Shown piece by piece: positions 11,101-21,094 of a DNA stretch of 64,000 bases (position 1 is the stretch's first letter; each line of letters starts with the position of its first letter). Both the position numbers and the translations under genes were made by a program. The notes under the pieces were generated by a model. It had not been told where the DNA came from. It worked only from the letters and a program-made list of their open reading frames with translations, and searched no databases. This DNA comes from Diphasiastrum complanatum (lineage: Eukaryota > Streptophyta > Lycopodiopsida > Lycopodiales > Lycopodiaceae): the NCBI GenBank assembly GCA_029204225.1, contig CM055098.1, positions 50,343,134-50,407,133 of the forward strand. Reading direction: 5' to 3'.

Positions 11101-14100
11101 GTGCAGGTCCAGCGCTGAAGGTCTTTGGCAGGAACCACAAGTTTGCAACTGTTTTGGGTCCTAAAACGGGAATTTTGGAGCAAAAAGTATACACCTCAGA
11201 CAGCGAGGGAAGGGGCCAAGACGATCAGAAGTTTGTTTCTTTTTCTTGGTACCTTGATCTCTGATTTTTCCGGACAGCAGATCTGAAAGCAGTGGAGGAA
11301 GAGCTGAAAGGGCTTTTCTTGATTCTCTCTGTGGAAGTACAGTTCTCAGAAAGAGCTAAGTTTTCTTTCCCTCCTTGTACAGTTGTAAATTAGTCTTTTA
11401 GACTTTTTTTCCTTCAGAAGTTAAGGTAGCTCTCTTTCAGTTCCGAAGATGACCACTCCTCAGGGACCTGATCAACCCCCGGAGAGAGGCTTCGACGAAC
11501 TTGAAACAGAAGCCTTGGCTTACAAAAAAGGGAAGGAACCCATGGAAGTGGAAGAACAGGAACAGTTCGCCGAAGAACTCGACGAACTGGTTACCAAGGA
11601 GCAGTTCCTCCAATTGGTAACAGAAGTGGATGAACTGAAGTTGGCATTAGCCAATTTCAAGTCCAGTGTGGACGACTCGTTCGCTGAACTCAAAAACTTG
11701 TTTTTGAGTTCCGCGAAAGGAAGCCTTCCCTCCACTTCTCAGTTATCCCCTTCTCCACTTCCATCAGTTTCGGGTGAGACTTTACGGTCTCACCCCAGTG
11801 TTTTTAAAGATTTAAAGCCTCCTACTTTTAATGGGGAAGAGAAGGATAGAAATGCAGATATTCTACAAACCTTCCTCAGCAAATGGAAGAACATTCATGC
11901 TCTTAAACAGACCCCTGACCATTTGCAAGCAATTGAGGCCAGTCTTTCTTTAGGGCCTATGGCCTATAAGTGGTGGTTAAATCTCCAGGAGACTGGGCAG
12001 ACTCCCCGGTCATGGAAAGCTTTTGAAGAAGCTTTCCTAAGAGAATTTCTACCAGAGAATGAACTTGATAGAGCCTGGGAAGCCTGGGAAAGAACAGTAA
12101 TGGACAAGTCCCTCATCCAATATATCTCGCAGTATCGAGAAGCAATTTTAAAGATTAAAAATATGGATGACTATCAAAAAATCAGGGGATTTGTCCGTGG
12201 CCTCAAAGATGAATATAAAGTAGAGGTCCAGAGAAACTCGCCTACTACCCTTGAGCAAGCTCTCAGATATGCTCAAATCTATGATGATTCAGTGGGTAGG
12301 AAGAGAGCGAGACAGCAACCACTTTCTGAGCAGCTTCCTCAGAAAGACTTTCAATTTAAAAAGAAATTTTTAAAAAGAAAGAAAGAAGATAAATTTAAAG
12401 GTGAAGCTCCTCAGAAACGCCCTTCACTCATACAGCCCTTAAAACCAGATGATTTTGAGAAAGCCAAACAAGAATGTTTGTGCTTTGTGTGTATGGGCAA
12501 GGGACACACAGTCAGACAGTGTCCCAAGGGGCCTTTCACTAAAAAAGATAAAAAACAAGTTCATCTTGTTCAGACTGTATGTTTCCCCAGTGACTCGGCA
12601 GCTTCCGAGATCAAAGTGTATCATGAAGATCATGAACACTGTTGCCAGCTGACCTCTGCAATGCTAGCGAGACCCTTCAGCTTTGGGCCGCATGACCTAG
12701 TACGTATGCATGGGAAAGTTGGTAACCAATCAGTAAGAGTCATGGTTGATGATGGGGCAACCCATAATTTCATCAACCACACCCTGGTTAAAAAGCTTAA
12801 ACTACCAGAAGTACCTAGTCAGCATAGGTACATAGTTTCATTAGCTAAGGGTGAAGATAAAAAAATATGGGAAACTATGGTAAGTAAGTTAAATCTTGGT
12901 ATTCATGGGTACCAAGATCAAATAAACTTTCAGATAATGCACCTGGATCGAATAGACATTGTTCTCGGGAGAGATTGGCTCTACAGTTTAGGACCTTCCC
13001 TCCACAGAAACTATCAGGAGAACACCCTCAGCTTTCAGTATAAAGGCCGAGAGATCCAGTTGCATGGGGAGCATGATGTTCCCAACACCCCTATGGTCTG
13101 CAGTTCAGAGCTCTGTCAGCTAATCGGAGACGAAGACCATCAGGTATTCTTATGTGACTTTCAGTTTATTCCTGAAGTTTCTATTTCCAGTTCTATTCAG
13201 CAGAAAATCAATAAATTAGAAACTTTATTGTCTAAATTTAAAGATGTTTTTCCTGAAGATTTGCCACATGGTTTACCACCTAGCAGAGAGGTAGATCATG
13301 TAATAAACCTAGTACCAGGTACAGCACCTGTTTCTAAACCTCCGTATCGGGTCAGCCGAACAGAGGATGAAGAAATAACTAGGCAGTTAACAGACTATCT
13401 TGGGAAAGGCCAAATTCAGACCAGTAGTTCACCATGGGCCTCACCAGTCCTATTGGTGAAAAAGAAGGAGGGGTCTATGCGTCTTTGCGTAAATTACAGA
13501 GCCCTCAATAAAGTCACAATTAAGAATAAATACCCTATGCCTCGGGCAGACGAGTTGTTTGATCAACTCGACGGGGCTAAGTTTTTCAGCAAAATAGACC
13601 TCAGAACAGGATATCATCAAGTCCGTATAAAATCGGAAGATGTCTCGAAAACAGCTTTTAGGACTCGTCACGGTCATTATGAGTTTAAGGTGATGCCATT
13701 TGGGCTCACAAATGCTCCAGCTACCTTTATGACCTTGATGAACAGTGTCCTCAGACCATACTTGGGTAAGTTTGTAGTCGTATTTTTAGATGACATCCTC
13801 GTCTACAGCAAAACGAGGAAGGAGCATCTAAAACACCTCAGAAAGGTGTTTCGACTGCTCAGAAAGCATAAGCTTTATGCTAAACAATCCAAGTGTGAAT
13901 TCTTCGTTGAAGAAGTAGCATATTTGGGTCACATTATCTCTTCAGATGGGATTAAGATGGACCCAAATAAGGTTAAAGCCATACTCAGTTGGCTGAGACC
14001 TCAGAATATTTTGGAACTTCAAATCTTTCTTGGTCTGGCGGGATATTACAGACGATTTGTCAAGGAATATGCTCAGATAGCAGTCCCTATGACAAATCTC

Positions 14101-17100
14101 CTTAAGGGGAAGGGAAAGGAGTTCATTTGGGAGTCCGCACAACAGGAGAGCTTTGATGCTCTCAAAACAGCCTTAGCTACAGCACCAGTTTTAAAGGTCG
14201 TCGACCCCAATCAGCCATTTGTGGTCGAAACAGATGCTAGCGACTTTGCAGTAGGTGCTGTGCTAACTCAGGGTGGACGACCAGTTGCGTTCGAGAGTAA
14301 AAAACTCGAGCCAGCACAGACTAGGTATAGTGCCTATGAAAAGGAACTCTTTTCTATAGTCCATGCCCTTAAGACTTGGAGGCATTATTTGTATGGTGCC
14401 AACTTTGAGGTCCTGACAGACCATGAGAGTCTCAGATACCTTTGCAATCAACCTGAGCTTAGAGGTCGGAAAGCTCGTTGGGCAGAGTTGATGCAAGAGT
14501 TTGACATGTCTATCAGATATAGGCGTGGAAAATTCAATACAGTAGCAGATGCCCTTAGCAGAATGCCTATGATAAACGAGCTGAGTTTTACTCAGATTCG
14601 TAATGAGTTACTCGAGTCCTTGAGAGGGAAATGCCAGCATGATGCATTCTTCTCTATTATCTGGAACTCAGTCCAGAACAGACAGTTACAGACTTCAGAA
14701 CCAGTTCCCGGGGCTGGTGCCAGTTCATCCAAGAATACGGCAGCTTCCGTTGAGGATGATGATGAGTCCGAGTATACGTCATCAGATAACGTTGAGGATT
14801 CTGAGCCTGTATTACCCAAGCAAACCCCAGTGGTTGAGGGTCAGTTGACTCAAGGATTCAAATGGAAACAGTATTCCATTCAGGATGAGTACTTGCTCTA
14901 TAGAGATAGAGTATGTGTCCCCAATTCAGAGGATTATAGGCAGCAGGTCCTATATGAATGTCATGACAATCCTAGCGCGGGACACCCAGGCATACAGAAG
15001 ACCTATGGGCTTCTTCGTAGGCAATTTTTCTGGCCCAGTATGAAAAGGGACGTCCACCAGTATGTAACCAGTTGCCAGAAATGTCAAGTAAATAAAGCAG
15101 AGCGTTTAAAGGCAGGAGGGTTGTTGCATCCCTTAGAAATACCAGCTGGTAAATGGGAGAGTATCTCCATGGATTTTATAGTAGGCCTGCCTAAAACCCA
15201 AAAGGGTAATGACGCTATATGGGTCACAGTTGACCGTCTGACCAAAATGGCTCATTTTATTCCGACCAAAACAACCGTTAGAGCTCCAGAGTTAGCGAGG
15301 TTGTTTGTAGACGGGCTATTTAAATTGTACGGTCTACCTTCCGGCATAGTCAGCGACCGGGACAGTAAGTTTACTGGAAATTTTTGGAAGGCAGTATTCC
15401 ATCATCTCCATACTAAACTTAATATGAGTACCACCGACCATCCACAGACGGACGGTCAAACAGAAAGGGTAAATCAAGTGCTGGAGGATATGCTTCGTGC
15501 ATACGTCAGCAAGAGGCAGACTAATTGGGAGGAGTATCTCTCGATATTAGAGTTTGCTTACAACAGTACCAAACATTCAGCTACGGGATACAGCCCATTT
15601 ATGCTGATGTACGGTTTTCAGCCACGCTCACCCACAGCTGTAGGGTTTAAACAAGAAAAAGTTGAAGCAGCCAGAAACTTTTTAGAAGACCTAAACCAGA
15701 TGATAGAACATGCTAAGCGTAGCATTAGACAATCCCAGGATCGAGCCAGGCATTATGCAGATCCACACAGACGGGATGTGCAGTTCTCCACTGGTGAGAG
15801 AGTCTACTTGAGAGTCCCAGTTGACTCTAAAACCCTCAAATCAGGAGTGTGTGCTAAGTTGTCTCCAAGGTATTGTGGTCCCTTTACCATCAGTAGGAGA
15901 CTAAGCGAGGTCACCTATGAACTAGAACTCCCACACAGCAGTAAGGTTTTTCCAGTTTTTCATGTAAGTCAGTTACGAAAAGCCTTAACCAGATCAGATA
16001 ATCTGGTAGGGGACAGTGTTCTAGTTCTCCCATTGGATCCTCAACAACCTCCACATGAACCAGAGGAGATTTAAGGACTTTATTGCAAGAATTCAATCCT
16101 TGAAATGCATCTCTCTATTAAAGTAAAAAATAGCATGAAATTCATCTCCCTGTCTTTTTTTTGCATGCATGCCCATATGCTTTAGATGCACCTTTATATG
16201 CATCTCTATTTTTCTTGCCTGCATCCCTACGCTCAACCTACATGAGAAACCAATATCATCATCAACAACAATAGTCAAATAAAGATGATCTATTTGCATT
16301 CACAAATCCAGATCACAAGCCTTGGCGAGGACCTTAAGGCTTTCTTATTCCTGAGTTCGCCATCTGAACTTACTTTCTTTTTAGTGAATTCATGCAAAGG
16401 GACAATCGTATAAGAAAAATGATGAATTAACCTACTGTTATACAAACTTAAACCAATAAAAGATTTCACTTCATGCACATCCTCGGGATTGGGCCATTTT
16501 ATAAATTTCTTTGATCTCAAAACAATAGCTAGATGCTCCCTATGCTCTTCTTCATTGTTGCTGTGAACCAAAATGTCACCAAAGAGGTGCCTGTGAAATG
16601 CCCGTAGTCTCTAAATACTTGTTTGATTATTGAATTCTATTCAAGAAAGCACCTTGCTTCTCTGAACAAATATTAGAAGGCTCACCTCTCTGACGCTTAA
16701 TGGATTCAAATGGAAGTATTCTTTTCAGATACTGCCCTAACAAAAGCTCTATATGAATTTGTCTTGTTTTGAGAAAAATTCTAGGATGCTGGACATTGAA
16801 TTACTCTAGGAAGGGACTAAAATTCGTTAGAAAGACCACTTGACCTTCATTGTTGTGATCAATATGCATGAGAGGAAATCTTCTTTTTGCGATGGGGAGA
16901 GAAAGATGAGATAATTTTCTTATACAAAAATCTCAATTGTGAGGATAGATAAAGATAAAGATTTTTCTTCAGAGGGATTCTATTTGTGAGAGACAGGAAA
17001 AAGGTCATATTTTTTGCTTAAGGCAAGAAATCTAGTGCCTCATTTGTAACTCGTACTGAGACTTAGAAGGTTGTTAGCTCATCAGTTGTGCATATACCAT

Positions 17101-19150
17101 TGAATTTGACTGCTGTTTTGTTTCTTGCCATGAAGATTATGCAGCAGAGACTGCCACACATAAAGCAATAGAGGTTTCTCGCCGTGCGATACAGGTATAG
17201 AACGCATCCTTATTAGTCCGCATTTCACATTTCTCAAGTACTTCGCTTTATTAGTTAATGACATGGGGTTGTGACGTATATTATCTTAACTTTCAACTAC
17301 CTGGCAACAAACATTGCTGCATCTTCCTTCTCCTTTGCTTGCTTTCTCCCCACAGTTTTTTTTCATTTATTTCTCTTCACCATTTATCAAAGAAACTATA
17401 GACTAGTCAGACGGGTTCAAGACTCATCGTCATAAACCTGTCGTCTTGGTTTCTCCAAGCTCAGACGAGGCTTATTAGATTTGGGTGGTGCAATGATGAA
17501 AGCATGTTTGACAAGGGTGAATACACATTCGTCAATTGAGCAACACCTTACACTCATGACATGGCAAGAAACTGCTTACACGTCCAGTTTGATTTTTTCA
17601 GAATATATGTCATTGAGAAGGCAGATAGTTTGGCACACTGATCCTGGTAATTCTTGAGAGTTTGGGGGATGGCTTGTCAAACATGAGGATAAGATCTCAC
17701 TCTCTGTTGTAAGTGCATGTTGACCGCATCATAATTATGGTATAGATGCTTGAAGCTACTTGCTGATCTTGAGTTGAGGTAGTAGGATAAGCTTGAGCTG
17801 TTTAATATGCTGTTTGTGATTTGAGTTGTAGTGAGGGACCGTGGGTGGAGTTTTGTATGCGATGTAGCGTTGGCCCCTTCAAACCCACCTCCCTTTGAAA
17901 CTGATTCACTTCTAGCCCACCCTCCAGATGCTCATTCAGGCATTGCATTTCTTTGGTGTCTTGTAGTGATCACCCCTTTTCTGGACCATTATTGGGTTGC
18001 TAGGTTTATACCCAGGTCCTAATGTGCAAAATACTTTTTCCATTTACATCTCAACCTTAGTTGCCCGTTCCGGAACGGAACGCGTTCTGGAACGCGTTCC
18101 GTTCCGGAACGATGCTCTCTAAAAAAAAATAAAAAAATACGTTTTTTTTACAAAGGATAAATCTCATATGAATAATTAAAATAATTAAAGTTATATGAAT
18201 ATTGTTCCGACCAGGAACGTTCCGGAACGTTCAGAACGAAACGTTCCGACCCATTTTGGTTGGAACGGGCTTCTAAGATGTCAACATTGCTTATTTCCTT
18301 GTTTTTTGTTTGACATGCTAATCTTATAGTAAGGTACAACAGATCCATCTCCATTTGTGAGCATTTATTCCAAGGTGATCCATTTCATGGAGGGGCCAGA
18401 TGCTATTAATGTATTGAAAAACCACTTTTCCTTATTGGAGATATTTTTTAGACATATGAGAGGCCATGTGTCTATGTCATAGTTGCACTAGTGAACTGCG
18501 AATTGCGGTTCGAATCGCGATTCGCAACTGCGATTTTTGGCTTTTGTTAGGGTTTTAAGACTCGTTTTTTATTATTTTTATTTTTTATTTTATTTCAATG
18601 GGCAATATGGGTTTCAGTGAAGCTCTTGATGAAAGCAGTGCATTTTTGCAGGTTGCCAGTAGTTTCAGGTACGTCCATTTCAGGATATCTATATAGCTGA
18701 AACAATTTGTCAAAACCCAGCTCAAAAGAAAAGATTTTTTTTTCTTGAACAGCGATTCTCTGCCGGGAATCAAGATTTGTGAATCATGATAGCCTGAGAA
18801 TCGCGATTCGCTGCAACTATGGTCTATGCTAATATTAAGAAGTCCTTTTAAAGCTTTTTGTGGAGACCATTTGCTGACATGCTCAAGCCAAGATGGCTGA
18901 GTTGAGCAAATCACTGGTTTTTAGTGAAAGACTATATCAATGAATATGTGTCAACATCCTTTCACCACACTTCATGTAACGGCCATAAATGCTTTACTGT
19001 GATGTACATCTTTTTAGTGATTGATATATTTCTATGATTGGTAGAAGCTTCGATCAGCTCCACGTTCACTAAGAGTGAAGCTGCTTTGGCACAGCCACTT
19101 TGCAGTCAGTAGTTCTGACTCAAGTGGGAGGAAAATCAATTTGCTTATTT

Positions 19151-19229
<79 letters not shown>

Positions 19230-21094
19230 GCTTATGCATACAGCATTTAGTCATTAATTTCTACTTCCAGCCAAGAAGCAGCTATATTCATTCTTCTGAC
19301 ATCTGAAGCAGGCTGAAGATGGAAGCAGAGCAGACTTGATCATAGGGGCTGATACTGTTGTTGAGCTAGATGTGAGATTGCCACCCACATGCTCACTGAC
19401 TTTTTGTGTGATGATTTTCGTCGGTATGTCTGTGGTTCATTTTGTCCAGCGAACATCCGTTGATATTGGGTCATAATTATGATCATCATTATTAAGTAGT
19501 GTTATTGGGTACTTGGTGTCTTACTATCTCAAACTTAGAAAACTTAACTTTTGATTGTATTCATTGCATAAGTATCGGGCATGAATTATCTGTTTGTAAT
19601 CTGATCTGAGGACTTTCTTATTTCTGTTATTTGTAAATGTGTGCAGGGAAAAATATTGGAGAAACCCTCTGATGAAGAAGAGGCTTTTCGAATGCTTTCT
19701 ACTCTTAGGGGTAAATGTTCACTTCACACCTCCCATTCTCACTTGGGCAGTCAGTCATGTGCTTTAGTAGACACAGTTAGGCAGTATCAGTTACACCAAG
19801 TTGTAATGTTGAGTTAACTGCTGAGCTCCTGAGTTGTCTTGTATGTGTATGTGAAACTGGCTCAGGTCGCCAACACAAGGTCTTCACTGGTGTTTCTCTC
19901 GTGTTCCCCTTCGCAGCAGGTGCTTTTCATCCTTATGGGTAACCAACTCTTTATTTATAGTTTGCAGTGCCTTAGTTCATATATTAATGTTTCTCAATTC
20001 ATTGGTTATGAAGTGAGAGCCATCAACACTTACCTACCAAGGCAATTTCAAGAGTCTCTAGCTGTTTTCTCAGCCATGAAAGGTTTTCATATTGCAATCT
20101 GTGTATTTTAATGCAATTCAAATGTGTGCCATACAGTTATTGTCTCTTTAATCAGTTACTAAGCTCATCTTAATGTGCTTATCAAAAGCATGTCATGAAG
20201 CTTGTGCTTTTGTCATGTCTTGTTCCATTCTGTTACTCTTAAGTAGCATTGTTGTCTCATATTAGGAAAAATGATGAGTTTTTGGTCTTTGTTTAAAGAG
20301 CCAAAAATTGGTCAGCTGCCGTTGGTGCACTCTTTCTGGGAGGAAACAAAGGTGAGTAGAAATCATCAACTTTTTGTGGTTTGTGCACCTTAATGCATGC
20401 AAAAAGCCAGATGTCGTGTGGATGGTCTAACTGAAGGCCATTTCTACATTTTTTGAGCAATTTGGTAACTGGCCGATCTCAGGTTGAATTTGCCAGTTTT
20501 GATGATGCAGTAATACGTGCTTATGTGGCAACTGGAGAGCCAATGGATAAGGCTGGTGCCTATGGGATCCAGGTGCAGAACAAGCCTATAATGAAGTCTA
20601 TGGATTTTGTTGCCTTTTTATGACTTGGTTGTTGTGCGCTATGTCCTTGAAATTTTTGCGTGTTGTTCAAAGCACAGGGTATTGGAGGCACATTGGTCAA
20701 GTCCATCACCGGTTGTTTTTTTAACGTGATGGGATTTCCCATCCATCGGTAGGTCATATGTCATATGCTTCCAGTGCTGGATCTAGTACAAGTTTTCAAA
20801 AAGTTCTAGTAATGTCGACCTCATGTAATTTGAATTAGAATCTGGAGAGAGGTAGTAGCATGGAAATGAAGTGTATAACCAATTAAAAAACAGTGACTCA
20901 GAACTCATGTTTGGCTTCACCAGTAATATACGAGAGTTTATAGAGTTCTGTCCCAGAATAGGTTTGAGCTTGTTCAGTTAACAATTCAAAGGTTCGGCTA
21001 ACTTCACTGATGCGATGGATTGCATGGTGTAACTTAATGCAGGTTTTCAGTAGAATTGGATAATCTTGTGAGGCTGGGAGCTCTTTCCCATTAA
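5124..21094 (+). CDS. Maf-family nucleotide pyrophosphatase, complete ten-exon gene
   Basis: Exons: 5124-5213, 5475-5547, 17136-17194, 19312-19371, 19647-19710, 19866-19919, 20299-20351, 20483-20572, 20678-20748, 21043-21094. All introns are GT-AG, all phases agree, and the sum is 666 bp (221 residues plus stop TAA). The protein carries the family signature: [11 protein letters not shown] at residues 13-23, the acidic motif IIGADTVV at 84-91 with Asp88 as the likely catalytic base, [19 protein letters not shown] at 98-116, EETKVEF at 148-154, [17 protein letters not shown] at 169-185 and [10 protein letters not shown] at 197-206. Maf proteins hydrolyse non-canonical or excess nucleoside triphosphates to monophosphates and are thought to keep modified nucleotides out of nucleic acids. 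The sequence is closest in pattern to the Maf domain of human ASMTL. I chose the start at 5124 because an in-frame TGA lies upstream; Met8 is an alternative. No targeting peptide is evident. Intron 2 (11.6 kb) holds a LINE remnant and a Gypsy element; intron 3 holds two MITEs. Despite that, no exon is damaged. Confidence 0.9.
5548..8574. other. Left part of Maf intron 2
   Basis: Non-coding, AT-rich. Nothing convincing apart from isolated GGAACATGTTCC-like and GAACGTTCC words near 5764 and 6617, GAATCG-rich sequence near 8285-8350 that resembles the MITE cores described below, and a run of 12 C at 8365-8376. Confidence 0.45.
8575..8860 (+). pseudogene. LINE endonuclease C-terminal remnant
   Basis: The frame reads [20 protein letters not shown], then [35 protein letters not shown] and [10 protein letters not shown]. 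The GDFNAR box and the final S/N-VV-YF block are the last conserved parts of the exonuclease-endonuclease-phosphatase fold of L1-like plant LINEs. One stop lies between the two halves. The N-terminal half is missing. Confidence 0.75.
8940..9715 (+). pseudogene. LINE ORF1 remnant (coiled coil plus RRM-like domain)
   Basis: After a pyrimidine-rich, proline-coding lead (8870-9100), the frame gives [20 protein letters not shown] and [11 protein letters not shown], a coiled coil with heptad leucines. After a frameshift near 9440 it gives [35 protein letters not shown], and after a second shift [20 protein letters not shown] and [15 protein letters not shown]. The order coiled coil, R-V-RGIP, LK-R--LLR--SKLKGT-IY matches the ORF1 protein of L1-type elements (RNA-binding RRM and C-terminal domain). 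At least two frameshifts; not functional. Confidence 0.75.
9716..10381 (+). pseudogene. LINE endonuclease/reverse-transcriptase remnant
   Basis: Begins with a second copy of TGDFNART directly fused to the ORF1 tail, then jumps to the region before the reverse transcriptase ([39 protein letters not shown]) and the first polymerase blocks ([27 protein letters not shown], and in a shifted frame [20 protein letters not shown] with YCYFVD). Stops and frameshifts are present, and the YADD-containing palm is absent because the Gypsy LTR starts at about 10382. Confidence 0.75.
10382..10739 (+). mobile_element. 5' LTR of the Ty3/Gypsy element
   Basis: The right border is firm: ...TCTATTACA is followed by one C and the primer-binding site. 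The left border is inferred from TGTTACGAGCTCGTAACC at 10382, where the LINE reading frame ends; the bases GTTACGAGCTCGTAAC form a perfect 16-bp palindrome at the proposed LTR tip. The element would then have inserted into the LINE remnant. No 3' LTR is visible after the coding region. Confidence 0.55.
10741..10752 (+). other. Primer-binding site of the Gypsy element
   Basis: TGGTATCAGAGC, complementary to the 3' end of initiator tRNA-Met, one base after the LTR end. It sets the start of the roughly 700-bp leader (10753-11448), which contains the palindrome CAGCGCTG three times (near 10929, 11016 and 11109). Confidence 0.85.
11449..16074 (+). CDS. Ty3/Gypsy Gag-Pol polyprotein, uninterrupted (1541 aa)
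   Basis: One open frame from ATG to TAA encodes every catalytic domain. Gag lies at about 110-290, with the knuckle [14 protein letters not shown] at 345-358 (C-x2-C-x4-H-x4-C). The aspartic protease is at about 420-520 with active site D434-D435-G436 (DDGA where DSGA is usual). Reverse transcriptase spans about 620-840 with FLDD at 779-782, RNase H about 920-1045 with Asp929 and Asp991, and the integrase zinc finger about 1172-1212 (H1172, H1179, C1209, C1212). The integrase core has D1242, D1303 and E1339, spaced D-x35-E. The frame stops right after the [12 protein letters not shown] segment, so the chromodomain usual in plant chromoviruses is missing. Lack of stops suggests recent insertion, but no 3' LTR follows, so the copy is truncated. 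It sits in intron 2 of the Maf gene, same strand. Confidence 0.92.
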   Translation: MTTPQGPDQPPERGFDELETEALAYKKGKEPMEVEEQEQFAEELDELVTKEQFLQLVTEVDELKLALANFKSSVDDSFAELKNLFLSSAKGSLPSTSQLSPSPLPSVSGETLRSHPSVFKDLKPPTFNGEEKDRNADILQTFLSKWKNIHALKQTPDHLQAIEASLSLGPMAYKWWLNLQETGQTPRSWKAFEEAFLREFLPENELDRAWEAWERTVMDKSLIQYISQYREAILKIKNMDDYQKIRGFVRGLKDEYKVEVQRNSPTTLEQALRYAQIYDDSVGRKRARQQPLSEQLPQKDFQFKKKFLKRKKEDKFKGEAPQKRPSLIQPLKPDDFEKAKQECLCFVCMGKGHTVRQCPKGPFTKKDKKQVHLVQTVCFPSDSAASEIKVYHEDHEHCCQLTSAMLARPFSFGPHDLVRMHGKVGNQSVRVMVDDGATHNFINHTLVKKLKLPEVPSQHRYIVSLAKGEDKKIWETMVSKLNLGIHGYQDQINFQIMHLDRIDIVLGRDWLYSLGPSLHRNYQENTLSFQYKGREIQLHGEHDVPNTPMVCSSELCQLIGDEDHQVFLCDFQFIPEVSISSSIQQKINKLETLLSKFKDVFPEDLPHGLPPSREVDHVINLVPGTAPVSKPPYRVSRTEDEEITRQLTDYLGKGQIQTSSSPWASPVLLVKKKEGSMRLCVNYRALNKVTIKNKYPMPRADELFDQLDGAKFFSKIDLRTGYHQVRIKSEDVSKTAFRTRHGHYEFKVMPFGLTNAPATFMTLMNSVLRPYLGKFVVVFLDDILVYSKTRKEHLKHLRKVFRLLRKHKLYAKQSKCEFFVEEVAYLGHIISSDGIKMDPNKVKAILSWLRPQNILELQIFLGLAGYYRRFVKEYAQIAVPMTNLLKGKGKEFIWESAQQESFDALKTALATAPVLKVVDPNQPFVVETDASDFAVGAVLTQGGRPVAFESKKLEPAQTRYSAYEKELFSIVHALKTWRHYLYGANFEVLTDHESLRYLCNQPELRGRKARWAELMQEFDMSIRYRRGKFNTVADALSRMPMINELSFTQIRNELLESLRGKCQHDAFFSIIWNSVQNRQLQTSEPVPGAGASSSKNTAASVEDDDESEYTSSDNVEDSEPVLPKQTPVVEGQLTQGFKWKQYSIQDEYLLYRDRVCVPNSEDYRQQVLYECHDNPSAGHPGIQKTYGLLRRQFFWPSMKRDVHQYVTSCQKCQVNKAERLKAGGLLHPLEIPAGKWESISMDFIVGLPKTQKGNDAIWVTVDRLTKMAHFIPTKTTVRAPELARLFVDGLFKLYGLPSGIVSDRDSKFTGNFWKAVFHHLHTKLNMSTTDHPQTDGQTERVNQVLEDMLRAYVSKRQTNWEEYLSILEFAYNSTKHSATGYSPFMLMYGFQPRSPTAVGFKQEKVEAARNFLEDLNQMIEHAKRSIRQSQDRARHYADPHRRDVQFSTGERVYLRVPVDSKTLKSGVCAKLSPRYCGPFTISRRLSEVTYELELPHSSKVFPVFHVSQLRKALTRSDNLVGDSVLVLPLDPQQPPHEPEEI
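16104..17135. other. Right part of Maf intron 2
   Basis: Apart from the Gypsy fragment at 16290-16571 listed separately, this part shows no coding or repeat structure I recognise. The Gypsy homology ends at about 16074-16103 without a terminal repeat. Confidence 0.45.
16290..16571 (-). pseudogene. Gypsy reverse-transcriptase/RNase H connection remnant
   Basis: On the - strand: [17 protein letters not shown], then a jump to [20 protein letters not shown] and [18 protein letters not shown]. These are the thumb and connection blocks of a plant Gypsy polymerase, joined with an internal deletion of the stretch between HL-IVL and WP-P. The family differs from the + strand element at 11449 ([13 protein letters not shown] versus [13 protein letters not shown]). 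Confidence 0.75.
18056..18277. mobile_element. hAT-like MITE 1 with heat-shock-element-like arrays
   Basis: 222 bp. The ends CTTAGTTGCCCGTTCC (18056-18071) and its inverted partner at 18262-18277 match at 14 of 16 positions. The flanks are ATCTCAAC (18048-18055) and ATGTCAAC (18278-18285), an 8-bp target duplication with one mismatch. The interior has a perfect 22-bp inverted repeat with a 2-bp spacer (18066-18087 and 18090-18111) and a perfect 18-bp palindrome (18215-18232). It has no coding capacity. The element lies in intron 3 of the Maf gene. Confidence 0.75.
18066..18111. promoter_or_regulatory. HSE-like array (possible)
   Basis: Eight nTTCn/nGAAn pentamers in groups of three, two and three separated by 2-bp gaps. 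A second array at 18214-18233 has four strictly contiguous alternating units (GAA-cg-TTC-cg-GAA-cg-TTC). This fits the heat-shock-factor consensus, but the arrays may only be by-products of the MITE's inverted repeats. Function is inferred, not shown. Confidence 0.35.
18478..18821. mobile_element. hAT-like MITE 2
   Basis: 344 bp with perfect 10-bp inverted ends CATAGTTGCA (18478-18487) and TGCAACTATG (18812-18821). The flanks GTCTATGT (18470-18477) and GTCTATGC (18822-18829) agree in 7 of 8 positions, as expected for an old hAT-type target duplication. The interior holds inverted GAATCGCGATTC-type words near both ends. It also lies in intron 3 of the Maf gene, 200 bp from MITE 1. Confidence 0.75.
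19151..19224. repeat. (TG)n(AG)n compound microsatellite
   Basis: About 12 TG units followed by about 25 AG units, in Maf intron 3, about 90 bp before exon 4. Open frames crossing it are repeat artefacts. Confidence 0.95.

Noticed and set aside
19075-19306. Open frames on the + strand with VCVCV and ERERE runs
   Set aside because: They are translations of the (TG)n(AG)n microsatellite; no real protein.
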